Source: JAEUTH01 sp044230205 (GTDB taxonomy: Bacteria; Bacteroidota; Bacteroidia; AKYH767-A; OLB10). Taken from it: 64,000 nt of DNA. The stretch lies in NCBI GenBank assembly GCA_044230205.1, contig JBGARN010000002.1, positions 27,024 to 91,023 of the forward strand, read 5' to 3'. The position numbers and the translations under genes are program-made. Below the pieces are notes generated by a model. It was not told the DNA's origin. It did no database searches and saw only the letters and a program-made list of their open reading frames with translations. This document shows positions 36,348 through 45,337 of the stretch, one piece after another (position 1 is the stretch's first letter; every line of letters starts with the position of its first letter).

Positions 36348-38402
36348 ATGAACAAATTACAAAATTATGCATTGGGCAAATGGACAGCCGGTGCTGATGA
36401 TGGACAGACACTTTACAATGCAATTACTGGCGATGCTGTTGCAACAGCTTCAAGCAAGGGATTAGATTTTGCGGCCATGTGCAATTATGCACGTACCGTT
36501 GGCGGACCTGCACTTCGTAAAATGACTTTTCATGAACGAGGTCGCATGTTGAAATCACTTGCACTTTATTTAAGTGAGCGCAAAGAAAATTTTTATAAAG
36601 TGAGTTGGGCTACCGGTGCAACGCGTGCAGATAGCTGGGTTGATATTGAAGGTGGTTTCGGCAATCTGTTTACATATGCAAGCCTGCGCAGGCAGTTTCC
36701 TGATGAAACTTTTTGTCTGGATGGCGATGTGGCCAAACTTAGCAAGGGCGGAAGTTTTATAGGCCATCATATTTGCGTTCCTAAAGAAGGTGTTGCCATC
36801 CACATTAATGCATTTAATTTTCCGGTGTGGGGAATGCTTGAAAAAATTGCAGTGAATTTATTTGCAGGAGTTCCTGCAATAGTAAAACCAGCAACAATAA
36901 CGTCATTTTTAACTGAAGCTGTTTTTAAAGAAATTATTGCAAGCGGTTTGGTTCCTGAAGGTTCATTGCAATTAATATGTGGAAGCGCCAACGGAATTAT
37001 TGAACATGTGCAGAATGGTGATGTGGTAACTTTTACTGGTAGCGCAAGCACAGGTATGATGCTTAAAAAAAATCCGCGGCTGGCAGAAGAAAGTGTTCCG
37101 TTTAATCTTGAGGCTGATTCATTGAATTGCTGCGTACTTGGTGAAGATGCAGTTCCCGGAAGTGCAGACTTTGATATTTTTATAAAAGAAGTACATCGTG
37201 AAATTACTACCAAGGCCGGTCAGAAATGTACAGCGGTTCGGAGAATCTTTGTTCCGGAAAAATTAGTGGAGGATGTTCAAATTGCCCTGGGTAAGCGCAT
37301 GCAGACAACTGTTATTGGCGACCCCAATGTGGAAGGTGTGCGTATGGGCTCGCTGGCTGGTAAATCGCAGGTTAAAGAAGTAACAGAAAAAATTGCATTG
37401 CTCGCCAAATCACAGCAGATCATTTACGATGGCCGTGATGCAATGGAATTGAAGGGTGGTGATAAAGATAAAGGTGCGTTTATGGCTCCGGTTATTTTCT
37501 TAAATGCAAATCCGTTTAAAAATTTAGATGCTCATAATGTGGAAGCATTTGGCCCTGTAAGCACCATTATGCCTTATAAAACAATTGATGATGCTATTGC
37601 CTTGTCACGATTAGGGAAAGGCAGCTTAGTAAGTTCTATCATTACATCTGATAGTAAAGTTGCAAAACAATATGTTCTTGGTTCTGCAAGTATGCACGGT
37701 AGAATTTTGGTTTTGAATAAAGATTGTGCAAAAGAAAGTACAGGTCATGGTTCGCCAATGCCTTTGTTAGTGCATGGCGGCCCCGGCCGTGCCGGTGGTG
37801 GAGAAGAAATGGGAGGAAAGCGCGGAGTGTTTCATTATTTGCAGCGCACTGCCATTCAGGGTTCGCCCGGTATGCTTACAGATATTACCAATGTGCATCA
37901 ATATGGTGCTCCTTATAAAGAAAAAGATGTACATGTATTCCGCAAACATTTTGAAGAACTGGAAATTGGTGAAACTGTTATCACAGCAAAACATACGGTA
38001 ACACAAACCGATATCACCAATTTTGCAAATGTAAGCGGTGATAATTTTTATGCACACATGGATGCTACTGCATTGGAAGGAACTATTTTTACTGAACGTG
38101 TTGCTCACGGATATTTTGTTCTGTCAAAAGCTGCGGGACTTTTTGTAGATGCAAAAAAAGGACCTGTGTTGTTGAATTATGGTTTGGAAGAATGTCGCTT
38201 TACAAAACCGGTTTACCCGGGAATGACCATTGGAGTGCGATTCACGGTTAAAGAAAAAGTGGACACTGAAAAACGAACTCCCGAAGATGTTGCAAAGGGT
38301 ATTGTAAAATTTTTGGTTGATGTATATGATGAAACGGGAGAGACCGTTGCTATTGCAACTATACTTACTATGGTGAAGAAATTGAAACAGGTTTCAAATT
38401 GA
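36348..38402 (+). CDS. paaZ: phenylacetate pathway bifunctional aldehyde dehydrogenase / hydratase PaaZ
   Basis: A 684-residue fusion. PaaZ opens the oxepin-CoA ring (hydratase) and oxidises the resulting semialdehyde (NADP-dependent dehydrogenase). The N-terminal aldehyde dehydrogenase domain (about 1-520) has FNFPVWGMLEKIA, FTGSASTGMML, NLEADSLN and the catalytic cysteine C294 in GQKCTAVRR. The C-terminal R-specific hydratase (MaoC-like, about 535-680) has NVSGDNFYAHMD with D565 and RVAHGYFVLS. Length and residue positions fit the known E. coli enzyme closely. No paaABCDE ring-oxidation genes are adjacent; paaG lies about 18 kb away. Confidence 0.95.
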   Translation: MNKLQNYALGKWTAGADDGQTLYNAITGDAVATASSKGLDFAAMCNYARTVGGPALRKMTFHERGRMLKSLALYLSERKENFYKVSWATGATRADSWVDIEGGFGNLFTYASLRRQFPDETFCLDGDVAKLSKGGSFIGHHICVPKEGVAIHINAFNFPVWGMLEKIAVNLFAGVPAIVKPATITSFLTEAVFKEIIASGLVPEGSLQLICGSANGIIEHVQNGDVVTFTGSASTGMMLKKNPRLAEESVPFNLEADSLNCCVLGEDAVPGSADFDIFIKEVHREITTKAGQKCTAVRRIFVPEKLVEDVQIALGKRMQTTVIGDPNVEGVRMGSLAGKSQVKEVTEKIALLAKSQQIIYDGRDAMELKGGDKDKGAFMAPVIFLNANPFKNLDAHNVEAFGPVSTIMPYKTIDDAIALSRLGKGSLVSSIITSDSKVAKQYVLGSASMHGRILVLNKDCAKESTGHGSPMPLLVHGGPGRAGGGEEMGGKRGVFHYLQRTAIQGSPGMLTDITNVHQYGAPYKEKDVHVFRKHFEELEIGETVITAKHTVTQTDITNFANVSGDNFYAHMDATALEGTIFTERVAHGYFVLSKAAGLFVDAKKGPVLLNYGLEECRFTKPVYPGMTIGVRFTVKEKVDTEKRTPEDVAKGIVKFLVDVYDETGETVAIATILTMVKKLKQVSN

Positions 38403-38432
38403 AGGCAAATCTTTATACCTTTAAATAAATCA

Positions 38433-38765
38433 ATATGATGCTTCAAAGCGAAAGCAAAATGAATTTAATTTTAATAGTTGGGAAGGGCGTCAAAATGGAG
38501 ATTGAATCTACTGGTTTGAAATAAGGTACAGTATGTTAAGGAAGTTAATAAAGATGAAACCATAATAAAATTTCACCAGGAAATCTAAAATGAAAAAACT
38601 GAACTGGTAGAAATTCATCACAAGTATCCAAAAACTTTAGGGCATCAAAAACTATAATAACAAATCAATCAATAGCGGAAAAATTTCAGGCTTCAATGGG
38701 AAGAGTGCGAACAGTTTTTAAATCAGCTTGGATATAAAATCAAAATCGAGTTTCAAAAAATTACT
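38433..38765 (+). pseudogene. possible decayed coding remnant
   Basis: This part of the 510-bp gap after paaZ reads as coding-like fragments that change frame and run into stops. Examples are NEFNFNSWEGRQNGD, then VQYVKEVNKDETIIKFHQEI, then NEKTELVEIHHKYPKTLGH, then LQWEECEQFLNQLGYKIKIE. The fragments look like a soluble, charged protein. I could not name the family. It may be a remnant of a lost gene; AT-rich noncoding DNA can give similar fragments by chance. The rest of the gap (38766-38912) shows nothing recognisable. Confidence 0.4.
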
Positions 38766-38912
38766 TAAGTTAGGTATAAATTTCAGCAATTGATTTAACA
38801 GACCTGCGTTAATGGGCTTTTATCAGCCACAACTTTTCTGCTGATCATATTATAAACCCTGCTTGCAGCTTATTTATTTACTTTTAACCTTTTCATATAA
38901 AACTTAACGCTT

Positions 38913-40340
38913 ATGAAAATGCTCCTCCTCCTTCTTGTACTTATCAATTGGCAATTATCAATTTCCAATTGTCAGCCCTCACAAATAAAACGCACATGGC
39001 ACTGGTATTTTGGCAACCATGCAGGCATTGACTTTAGCAGTGGCACGGCTGTGGCTGATACTAACGGTGCTTTAGTAACAAGCGAAGGCTGTGCAAGCAT
39101 TTGTGACACAGCAGGCAACCTCCAGTTTTACAGCGATGGCAGAACGGTATGGAACCGCCTGCACCAGGTAATGCCCAACGGCACAGGCATTTTGGGGGGA
39201 GCAAATGGAAGCAGCTCACAGCAAGCATTAATAATACCTAAACCCTTATCACCAAATTTATATTATCTCTTTACCACCGATGAAGCCGAAAACTACGGAG
39301 CTAACGGCATGCGCTACACAGTTATTGACATGAACCTTGATGGGGGTAATGGCGATGTGGTTATAACGGAAAAAAATATTTTGCTCTTTGCACCCTGCAC
39401 TGAAAAACTTGCTGCCGTTAATCATTGCAATGATACAAGCGTGTGGGTAATGGGGCATGAACTTAACAATAGCAATTTCCGGGCCTATGTGTTAACTACA
39501 AACGGTATTGATACAACTGCCGCAGTAATTAGCACTATTGGCTTTCCCCATTCTGGTAATGTGTTTGCAGCTATGGCGGGCTCTGCTAAATTCTCTCCTA
39601 ATGGAACCATGTTGTGCACAGTTACAGACACTGGACTTAAACGGATTGAACTTTTTCAGTTTGATAATTTCACAGGAATACTTTCAAACAGAATTACGCT
39701 TGCAACTAACCATAATATTACTCATGCCATAAGTTTTTCTTCGGATAATACTAAGCTCTACACTGGTTCAACGAATCAAAACCTTTATCAATATGATGTA
39801 AATGTTTATGATTCTATGATGATAATGGCTTCACAAAATATTGTTAGTTTCAACCTTGGAAATGGGTATCGATTTATGGAAAATGGCCCGGATGGCAAAA
39901 TATACCTGTTACATTATAACCAAATTGATTCAGTATTGTCCAGAATTGAATTTCCAGATCTAAATGGAACAGCATGTAATGTAACTATATATTCAGTTAA
40001 TCTAATATTGAATGCAACCCTGTCAGGGCTTCCAACTTTTAATGAGAGCTATTTCAGAACTTCAAATACATCAGGTTGCACTACTGGTGCAGAATCATTA
40101 GGTTCAAATAACTTAATAAAAATTTTTCCTAACCTAGCCAGAGACTGGATTTATTTAGAGGGAAACGGAATAACGTCTGTAATGCTTATGGATGTTTTAG
40201 GCAGGGTTATTATTGATAAAGTTACTGATGCCGCTTCCCTCACTCAGGAAATATATGTTTCCGGCTTAAGTAATGGCATGTACGTGCTTATTGCAAAAGC
40301 AAAAAATAAAACTCTTCAAACTAAAATTATCAAACAATAA
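38913..40340 (+). CDS. T9SS type A sorting domain propeller protein
   Basis: A 475-residue secreted protein with signal peptide (1-20). The body is a propeller-like domain (WYFGNHAGIDFSSGTAV, GNLQFYSDGRTVWNR, YTVIDMNLDGGNGDVV, AKFSPNGTMLCTVTDTG, ISFSSDNTKLYTGS, ENGPDGKIYLLHYN). It has the same general layout as the N-domain of the broken protein at 20784. The tail is a T9SS type A sorting domain (KIFPNLARDWIYLEG, VSGLSNGMYVLIAK, TKIIKQ), with NLAR where most members have NPA. The role is unknown. A decayed T9SS gene follows directly. Confidence 0.85.
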   Translation: MKMLLLLLVLINWQLSISNCQPSQIKRTWHWYFGNHAGIDFSSGTAVADTNGALVTSEGCASICDTAGNLQFYSDGRTVWNRLHQVMPNGTGILGGANGSSSQQALIIPKPLSPNLYYLFTTDEAENYGANGMRYTVIDMNLDGGNGDVVITEKNILLFAPCTEKLAAVNHCNDTSVWVMGHELNNSNFRAYVLTTNGIDTTAAVISTIGFPHSGNVFAAMAGSAKFSPNGTMLCTVTDTGLKRIELFQFDNFTGILSNRITLATNHNITHAISFSSDNTKLYTGSTNQNLYQYDVNVYDSMMIMASQNIVSFNLGNGYRFMENGPDGKIYLLHYNQIDSVLSRIEFPDLNGTACNVTIYSVNLILNATLSGLPTFNESYFRTSNTSGCTTGAESLGSNNLIKIFPNLARDWIYLEGNGITSVMLMDVLGRVIIDKVTDAASLTQEIYVSGLSNGMYVLIAKAKNKTLQTKIIKQ

Positions 40341-40352
40341 AATTCGTAAACA

Positions 40353-40545
40353 ATGAAAAATTTAAATCATATAGTGAAAGCAGTGTTTATCGGGATGATG
40401 ATATTGTTTTCGACAAAAATCAGCAATGCCCAATGGCAATGAGCTTATGATAGAAAGAAAAAACTTAGATGCCGGAATTTATTTTTATAAGCTTACCAGG
40501 AGCACTTCTAACGTTGTTTTTAACGGAAAGATGATTTTAAATTAA
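40353..40545 (+). pseudogene. T9SS cargo gene reduced to signal peptide and C-terminal tail
   Basis: ATG at 40353 opens a 29-codon frame, MKNLNHIVKAVFIGMMILFS then TKISNAQWQ: a complete signal peptide and the first residues after the cleavage site, then TGA. Shifted by one frame, 40441-40545 encodes the end of a T9SS type A sorting domain, with ERKNLDAGIYFYKLTR and the final NGKMILN, then TAA. The whole middle of the protein is missing. This is best explained by an internal deletion; it is not a functional gene. Confidence 0.75.
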
Positions 40546-40569
40546 AAATATCTGAAACCGGATTAAATA

Positions 40570-40577
40570 TATTTTTG
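40570..40577 (+). promoter_or_regulatory. Bacteroidota -7 promoter element
   Basis: TATTTTTG fits TAnnTTTG and ends 26 bp before the ATG of the dienelactone hydrolase-like gene. A clear -33 box was not found. Confidence 0.4.
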
Positions 40578-40603
40578 CATCGGTTAATTAATAAACATCC
40601 ATT

Positions 40604-41446
40604 ATGAAAAAGCTATTATTGTATTTCATCACCCTAATTGTATTTCAATTTTCATATGCTCAAACCAAATCATGTTGCGCACCAAGTTCAACACAGGAGT
40701 TTGCCATGCTTTCAAAGGACGAATCATTTGTTGCGTCACATCTTTCTCCTTTACCTTTTACATTAGAAGGAGGTAAGGGTAAAATGATCACCATCAAAAC
40801 AACAGGGTCAAAAGCCAATGCTTATGAAGTGAAAGCTGAAAAGCCCACAAAAAATTACTTATTTGTTATTCATGAGTGGTGGGGTCTTAATGATTATATT
40901 AAACGCGAAGCAGAGCGTTTACAAAAGGAGTTAGGCAACCTGAATGTAATTGCTATTGATTTATATGATGGACAAATTGCCACTGATGCCGATTCCGCTG
41001 GTAAAATTATGAGCAGCATTAAAGATGAGCGTGCCCGCGAAATCATAAATGGTGTAATTAAATATGTTGGCAAGGATGCAAAAATATCTACCATCGGCTG
41101 GTGCTTTGGCGGTGGCTGGAGCTTGCAGGCTGCATTGATGTGCAAAACACAGGCTGCAGGTTGCGTAGTGTATTATGGCTATCCTGAATTAAATCTTGAT
41201 AAATTAAAATCACTTAATTGTTCGGTATTGGGTTTGTATGCAAAAAATGACGACTGGATTAATCCAGAGTTAGTTTCAAGATTTGAAAAAGCAATGAAAA
41301 GTGCCGGCAAAAATCTTACGGTAAAATCATACGATGCTGTTCATGCATTTGCCAATCCAAGCAATCCAAAATACAATAAAGAAGCAGCAACAGATGCTCA
41401 TGCCCGTGTATTGGAGTATTTATCGGGAGTTTATGGTAAGAAATAA
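40604..41446 (+). CDS. exported dienelactone hydrolase family protein
   Basis: A 280-residue alpha/beta hydrolase with a signal peptide (about 1-19, ending SYAQ). This is unusual, since classical dienelactone hydrolases are cytoplasmic. The fold shows FVIHEWWGLNDYIKREAERL, AIDLYDG, and the cysteine nucleophile C167 in TIGWCFGGGWSLQ, with D216 or D217 in YAKNDDWINPE and H247 in DAVHAFANPSNP completing the triad. A CC pair sits just after the predicted cleavage site. The substrate is unknown. A clear terminator follows the gene. Confidence 0.88.
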   Translation: MKKLLLYFITLIVFQFSYAQTKSCCAPSSTQEFAMLSKDESFVASHLSPLPFTLEGGKGKMITIKTTGSKANAYEVKAEKPTKNYLFVIHEWWGLNDYIKREAERLQKELGNLNVIAIDLYDGQIATDADSAGKIMSSIKDERAREIINGVIKYVGKDAKISTIGWCFGGGWSLQAALMCKTQAAGCVVYYGYPELNLDKLKSLNCSVLGLYAKNDDWINPELVSRFEKAMKSAGKNLTVKSYDAVHAFANPSNPKYNKEAATDAHARVLEYLSGVYGKK

Positions 41447-41474
41447 GAATCTGTAACATTAATTAAACCTTAAG

Positions 41475-41502
41475 AACCTGTCAATAAAGGCAGGTTTTTT
41501 TA
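41475..41502 (+). terminator. intrinsic terminator after dienelactone hydrolase gene
   Basis: AACCTGTC (41475-41482) pairs with GGCAGGTT (41489-41496), with one G-T pair, around an AATAAA loop. A run of seven Ts follows. It lies 28 bp after the stop codon. Confidence 0.8.
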
Positions 41503-41566
41503 TTTCATATCACGAGTGTCATTGAAGCACTTTTATATTTTAGCATTCTGATCGGCAATAGTTCTT

Positions 41567-43846
41567 ATGATTAAATGGCTTAAACGCATTTTGCTTTTCC
41601 TCCTAATGGCAATTGTTGCCTCGTTTGCCCTTGCTTTTATTTTTATTTCTCCCATTACAAAATATTTGATTGAAAAGTATGATAAGGAGTACACCAACCG
41701 CGAAATCACCATTGATAAATTATGGATAAATCTGCTAACCGGATCTGTTCGTATTAATGGAATAACAATTCATGAATTAAATGGGGCAGATTCTTTTTTT
41801 ACTGCGACTGAAATTTACCTGAATGTTGAGGAACACAAATTATTGGCCGGAATTTATGAAATTGAAAAAGTATCCCTGAATCAGGCATCATGTGTTATTA
41901 CACGTAATGGCAGAAAGTTTAATGTGGATGATATGATTGAAAAACTCCAATCACAAAATACATCATCCGCAAATAGTGAACCTGTTCAATACAAGATTAA
42001 TTCTGTAAAAATTAATAATTGCTCATTTACCTATGACAACATTGGTGTAGGAAATAAAATGGAAATTGATCAGATTGACCTGCAAACCAATAATATTGCA
42101 TGGGATGTTGATCAACAGCTTTTCAATTATAAGTTCAGGTTCAAATCGGGAGGAGTTATAAAGGGGCAAACCGGAATCAATAAAAAATCACTGAACTATT
42201 TTACCAATATCGATATTAAGCAATTCGATTTGCATGCTTGGTTTTATTACCTGAAAGACTTAATGAATATAAAAGCGCTTGAAGGTAAAATTACAACTAC
42301 GATGGTAATTAAGGGGAATCTGAATGAGCCCGAAGCAGTTGCATTAAAGGGCGACTTTAATCTTGATGATTTTGCAGTTGTGGACCCTTTAAACAATCCT
42401 ATTCTATCCTGCAAATTATTTGAAATGAATATTGATAGTATCGATATAAAAGCAGGCAGGTATCAATTGCAAGAAATTATTTTTAATCAGCCGTTTATCA
42501 AAGCTGAATTGTATAACAACGGGAATAATTTTCTTCGTTTACTTAATGACACCGTTTCATCAATTGATGAAGTGGTGGCAAGCAGCGCTGAGGAAGGAAA
42601 TTTATTTACAATGATGGTCAGCTATGTAGAGGACATTGAGAAAAATTATGCTGTTACCAATTATAGTTGTGATAAAATCGATATTATAAACGGGCATGTT
42701 GAGTTTAATGATTATACCTTAAATGAACATTTCAATGCCAATATTACTAACCTCACAATGAATGCCCGCAACCTGAAAAGGAGCAACAAGCAGATTGAAT
42801 TGGCGGCTACAGGAATTTTAAATCAATCAGGAAAACTGGCAGCTGATTTAAAGCTGGATCCACTCAACTTTAAAAATCTTAAACTTGACTATACCATAAA
42901 CGATTTACGTGTAAGCGATTTTAATCCATACATGGTTTACAATGTTGCTTTTCCATTTCTGGGTGGCATAGTAGTTTTTAAAAGCAGCAATCAGATTGAT
43001 AACAATTTCCTGGTTAGTTCAAACGACCTGCAGATCATTAAAGTTGAATTAGGCGGCAAGGTAAATGATAAACCATTATACCGGCTTCCTATGAAACTTG
43101 CCATTTCATTACTTAAAGATAAAAATGGTGATATAAAATTAAATATTCCGATTGAAGGCGACCTGAGTGATCCTAAATATAAAATTGGTAAAGTAATATG
43201 GCAGATTATTAAAAACATTTTTATTAAAGCCGTTAATGCTCCCGCTAAATTGCTTTCCAATGTGTTTAAAGGTAATGAAGAAGAACTGAGTGAAATAAAA
43301 TTCAACTACCTGCAAAATGAAATTACACAAAAACAATATCAGCAATTGAATAAAATTGCTGAAGTACTTGAAAACAAACCTGAGCTAAACGTTGAATTAA
43401 TGCAATTGACCAATTACAAAATGGAAGAAGAGTTTTTTGCTTTGTTTCTTGTAAAGAAAAAATTCTATGAGAATCAACATAGACTAACACTTGCTGATTC
43501 AATATCAAAAGAACTCACTGATTCGATAAAAGCAGTTGATCAGCGCGACAGCGCATTTATTAAATTTGTAGATGAGCAATTGAATACAAACGATAATTTA
43601 ACTCCCATTCAGGAAAAATGCCGTGAAATTATTGGAGAAGATATTTTGAGAGAGCAATTAATGCAAAGCATTAACAGAAGAGATAATGTGTTGCTTGATT
43701 ACCTGGTAACTCAAAAGAAAATTCCTGCTTCCAGAATCCGTGTAATTACAAATACTGATCAGCAAAAATCACACTCGCAAACTGTTTCAAAATATATAAT
43801 TAAATTTTTTGTCGATGGTGATAACCAGCCAGACATTGAAAATTGA
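41567..43846 (+). CDS. DUF748 / AsmA-like envelope protein
   Basis: A 759-residue protein with an N-terminal membrane helix (about 8-30) and a long periplasmic body of the DUF748 type. The motifs are KYLIEKYDKEYTNREITIDK near the N-terminus, VDDMIEKLQSQ, and KLDPLNFKNLKLDYTINDLR with FNPYMVYNVAFPFLGG in the middle. The last about 230 residues contain IPIEGDLSDPKYKIGKVIWQ and end in a helical region and SRIRVITNTDQQK, as in this family. It is structurally related to AsmA/TamB bridge proteins. It is the second such protein in the window. The next gene starts 10 bp later. Confidence 0.82.
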   Translation: MIKWLKRILLFLLMAIVASFALAFIFISPITKYLIEKYDKEYTNREITIDKLWINLLTGSVRINGITIHELNGADSFFTATEIYLNVEEHKLLAGIYEIEKVSLNQASCVITRNGRKFNVDDMIEKLQSQNTSSANSEPVQYKINSVKINNCSFTYDNIGVGNKMEIDQIDLQTNNIAWDVDQQLFNYKFRFKSGGVIKGQTGINKKSLNYFTNIDIKQFDLHAWFYYLKDLMNIKALEGKITTTMVIKGNLNEPEAVALKGDFNLDDFAVVDPLNNPILSCKLFEMNIDSIDIKAGRYQLQEIIFNQPFIKAELYNNGNNFLRLLNDTVSSIDEVVASSAEEGNLFTMMVSYVEDIEKNYAVTNYSCDKIDIINGHVEFNDYTLNEHFNANITNLTMNARNLKRSNKQIELAATGILNQSGKLAADLKLDPLNFKNLKLDYTINDLRVSDFNPYMVYNVAFPFLGGIVVFKSSNQIDNNFLVSSNDLQIIKVELGGKVNDKPLYRLPMKLAISLLKDKNGDIKLNIPIEGDLSDPKYKIGKVIWQIIKNIFIKAVNAPAKLLSNVFKGNEEELSEIKFNYLQNEITQKQYQQLNKIAEVLENKPELNVELMQLTNYKMEEEFFALFLVKKKFYENQHRLTLADSISKELTDSIKAVDQRDSAFIKFVDEQLNTNDNLTPIQEKCREIIGEDILREQLMQSINRRDNVLLDYLVTQKKIPASRIRVITNTDQQKSHSQTVSKYIIKFFVDGDNQPDIEN

Positions 43847-43856
43847 ATTACCTATA

Positions 43857-44378
43857 ATGTATAAAAAAACAACTTCCATTATAAAAGGGACAGCACTATT
43901 GCTGCTGACTGTACTATTAATTTCTGATAGTGCTTCTGCGCAAAAATATCTCACCTTAACTAAACCGGGTTTTAATAATCGAATTCGTTACCAAACAGGC
44001 GATGTTGTAGGTTTTAAGCTGAAGAGTGATAATAAAAAGTACAAAGGCCCTATAGCATTTGTAACCGATTCTATGGTTGGTATTAATGACAGTGTGATGA
44101 TAATGCTGAGTGATGTTAAAGTTTTTTATGACTATGAAAAAGGAGCAGGTGCCCGCTTTGGCAGCAGGTTACTGCTATCGGCAGGACTAGTTTATGGTAT
44201 TGTTGTTCTGGTGAATGGCAGCCTGGCAAATTCAGGTGATTTGCAAAGTTCAACCAATGCTATAGTTATCGGAAGTTTAATCGGTGGTGGTTTAATTCTT
44301 ATTCCGTTTTCGCATCGTAAGTTTAAAATAAACAAGAACAGGTGGTTAAAAGTTATGGATGTTTCCATTGCTCCTTAA
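43857..44378 (+). CDS. small exported protein, unknown function
   Basis: A 173-residue protein, taking the ATG at 43857; an upstream TTG frame overlaps the preceding gene and adds a non-signal sequence. A signal peptide (about 1-28, ending ASAQ) precedes a short beta-rich part (RYQTGDVVGFKLKSD). Two hydrophobic segments then follow (about 99-117 and 129-149) with positive charges at the C-terminus. The family is not recognised. It sits 10 bp after the DUF748 gene, so a shared transcript is likely. Its stop codon overlaps the convergent alpha/beta hydrolase by four bases. Confidence 0.7.
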   Translation: MYKKTTSIIKGTALLLLTVLLISDSASAQKYLTLTKPGFNNRIRYQTGDVVGFKLKSDNKKYKGPIAFVTDSMVGINDSVMIMLSDVKVFYDYEKGAGARFGSRLLLSAGLVYGIVVLVNGSLANSGDLQSSTNAIVIGSLIGGGLILIPFSHRKFKINKNRWLKVMDVSIAP

Positions 44379-45169
44379 CGATCAAGAAACTCAGATAATG
44401 CCCGGTGATATTCATCAAAAGCTGAAAGGTTATTGTGCGAACCATCAGGCACCATACAGATTTGCTTTTGGCACTTTGCGCTTGCAAAAACCTGCTCAGC
44501 CTGCTTTACAGGTATTAACTCATCCAGCCTACCATGGATAATCAGCAAGGGCGATTGAATGGCACTTGCTTTTTTCAGGTTATTGAAATCATATTTAAGT
44601 AACAGCTTTGGAAGAAGATAAGGATGTTGCTGCTGTGCCACATCTTTTACGCTACTGTAAGGAGCTTCAAGTATTAAGCCGCAAACCTTATGGCGCAATG
44701 TCATTTCAACTGCAACACCGCTGCCCAGCGATCGCCCATAAAAGTATATTGTTGAATCATTATAGCCGTTAGCAGTAAGAAAATTGTATGCTGTTTCTGC
44801 ATCAGTGTAAAAACCATCTTCAGAGAACTTTCCTGTGCTTTTTCCATAACCCCTGTAATCGATCATCATCAGGTTAACACCATGTGGTAAAATAATATCA
44901 GCTACCGATTTCCATTGATCGAGGCTGGTGCCGTTGCCATGAAAATAAAGCATTACTTTTTTATTCCCCGGCTTAGTGGCATAAATGCAGTTTATAATTT
45001 CTCCATCGTTTGTTTTTAAAAACAACTCCTTATCATCTTCAGAAAGGTGAAAATTAAAATCCTTTTCAAATTTCTTGGGAAAGAATAACAATTTATCCTG
45101 GTGCCAATAAGAAAGAAATAGTACCAGCAGGTATAATAAAATTAGCGCTATAAAGACAGTTTTAAGCAT
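44375..45169 (-). CDS. alpha/beta hydrolase (Bem46-like)
   Basis: A 264-residue hydrolase with one N-terminal membrane helix (about 4-20). It resembles Bem46/YtxM-like serine hydrolases. Motifs in order are YFHGNGTSLDQW (oxyanion region), YRGYGKSTG, the nucleophile S147 in YGRSLGSG, D216 in HGRLDELIPV and H245 in DGSHNNL. The catalytic domain would be on the outer face of the inner membrane if the helix is a signal anchor (inference). The substrate is unknown. Confidence 0.88.
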   Translation of the reverse strand: MLKTVFIALILLYLLVLFLSYWHQDKLLFFPKKFEKDFNFHLSEDDKELFLKTNDGEIINCIYATKPGNKKVMLYFHGNGTSLDQWKSVADIILPHGVNLMMIDYRGYGKSTGKFSEDGFYTDAETAYNFLTANGYNDSTIYFYGRSLGSGVAVEMTLRHKVCGLILEAPYSSVKDVAQQQHPYLLPKLLLKYDFNNLKKASAIQSPLLIIHGRLDELIPVKQAEQVFASAKCQKQICMVPDGSHNNLSAFDEYHRALSEFLDR

Positions 45170-45337
45170 GGGGGAATCTTAAAAGGGGATATTCAAAAAT
45201 TATTAACTGAAAGATAAACTTTCTTAGCCTAATTCCATCTTTTATGAATTATAAAGATTCAATATATTCTGTAATTGGATTTTCTGCTCAGCATAAATTA
45301 AACAGTAAATGATTAAATGATTTTTATCTCAAGCCTG

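Noticed and set aside
43809..43856. TTG start for the small exported protein
   Set aside because: It overlaps the end of the DUF748 gene and adds a non-signal sequence; the ATG at 43857 begins a signal peptide.
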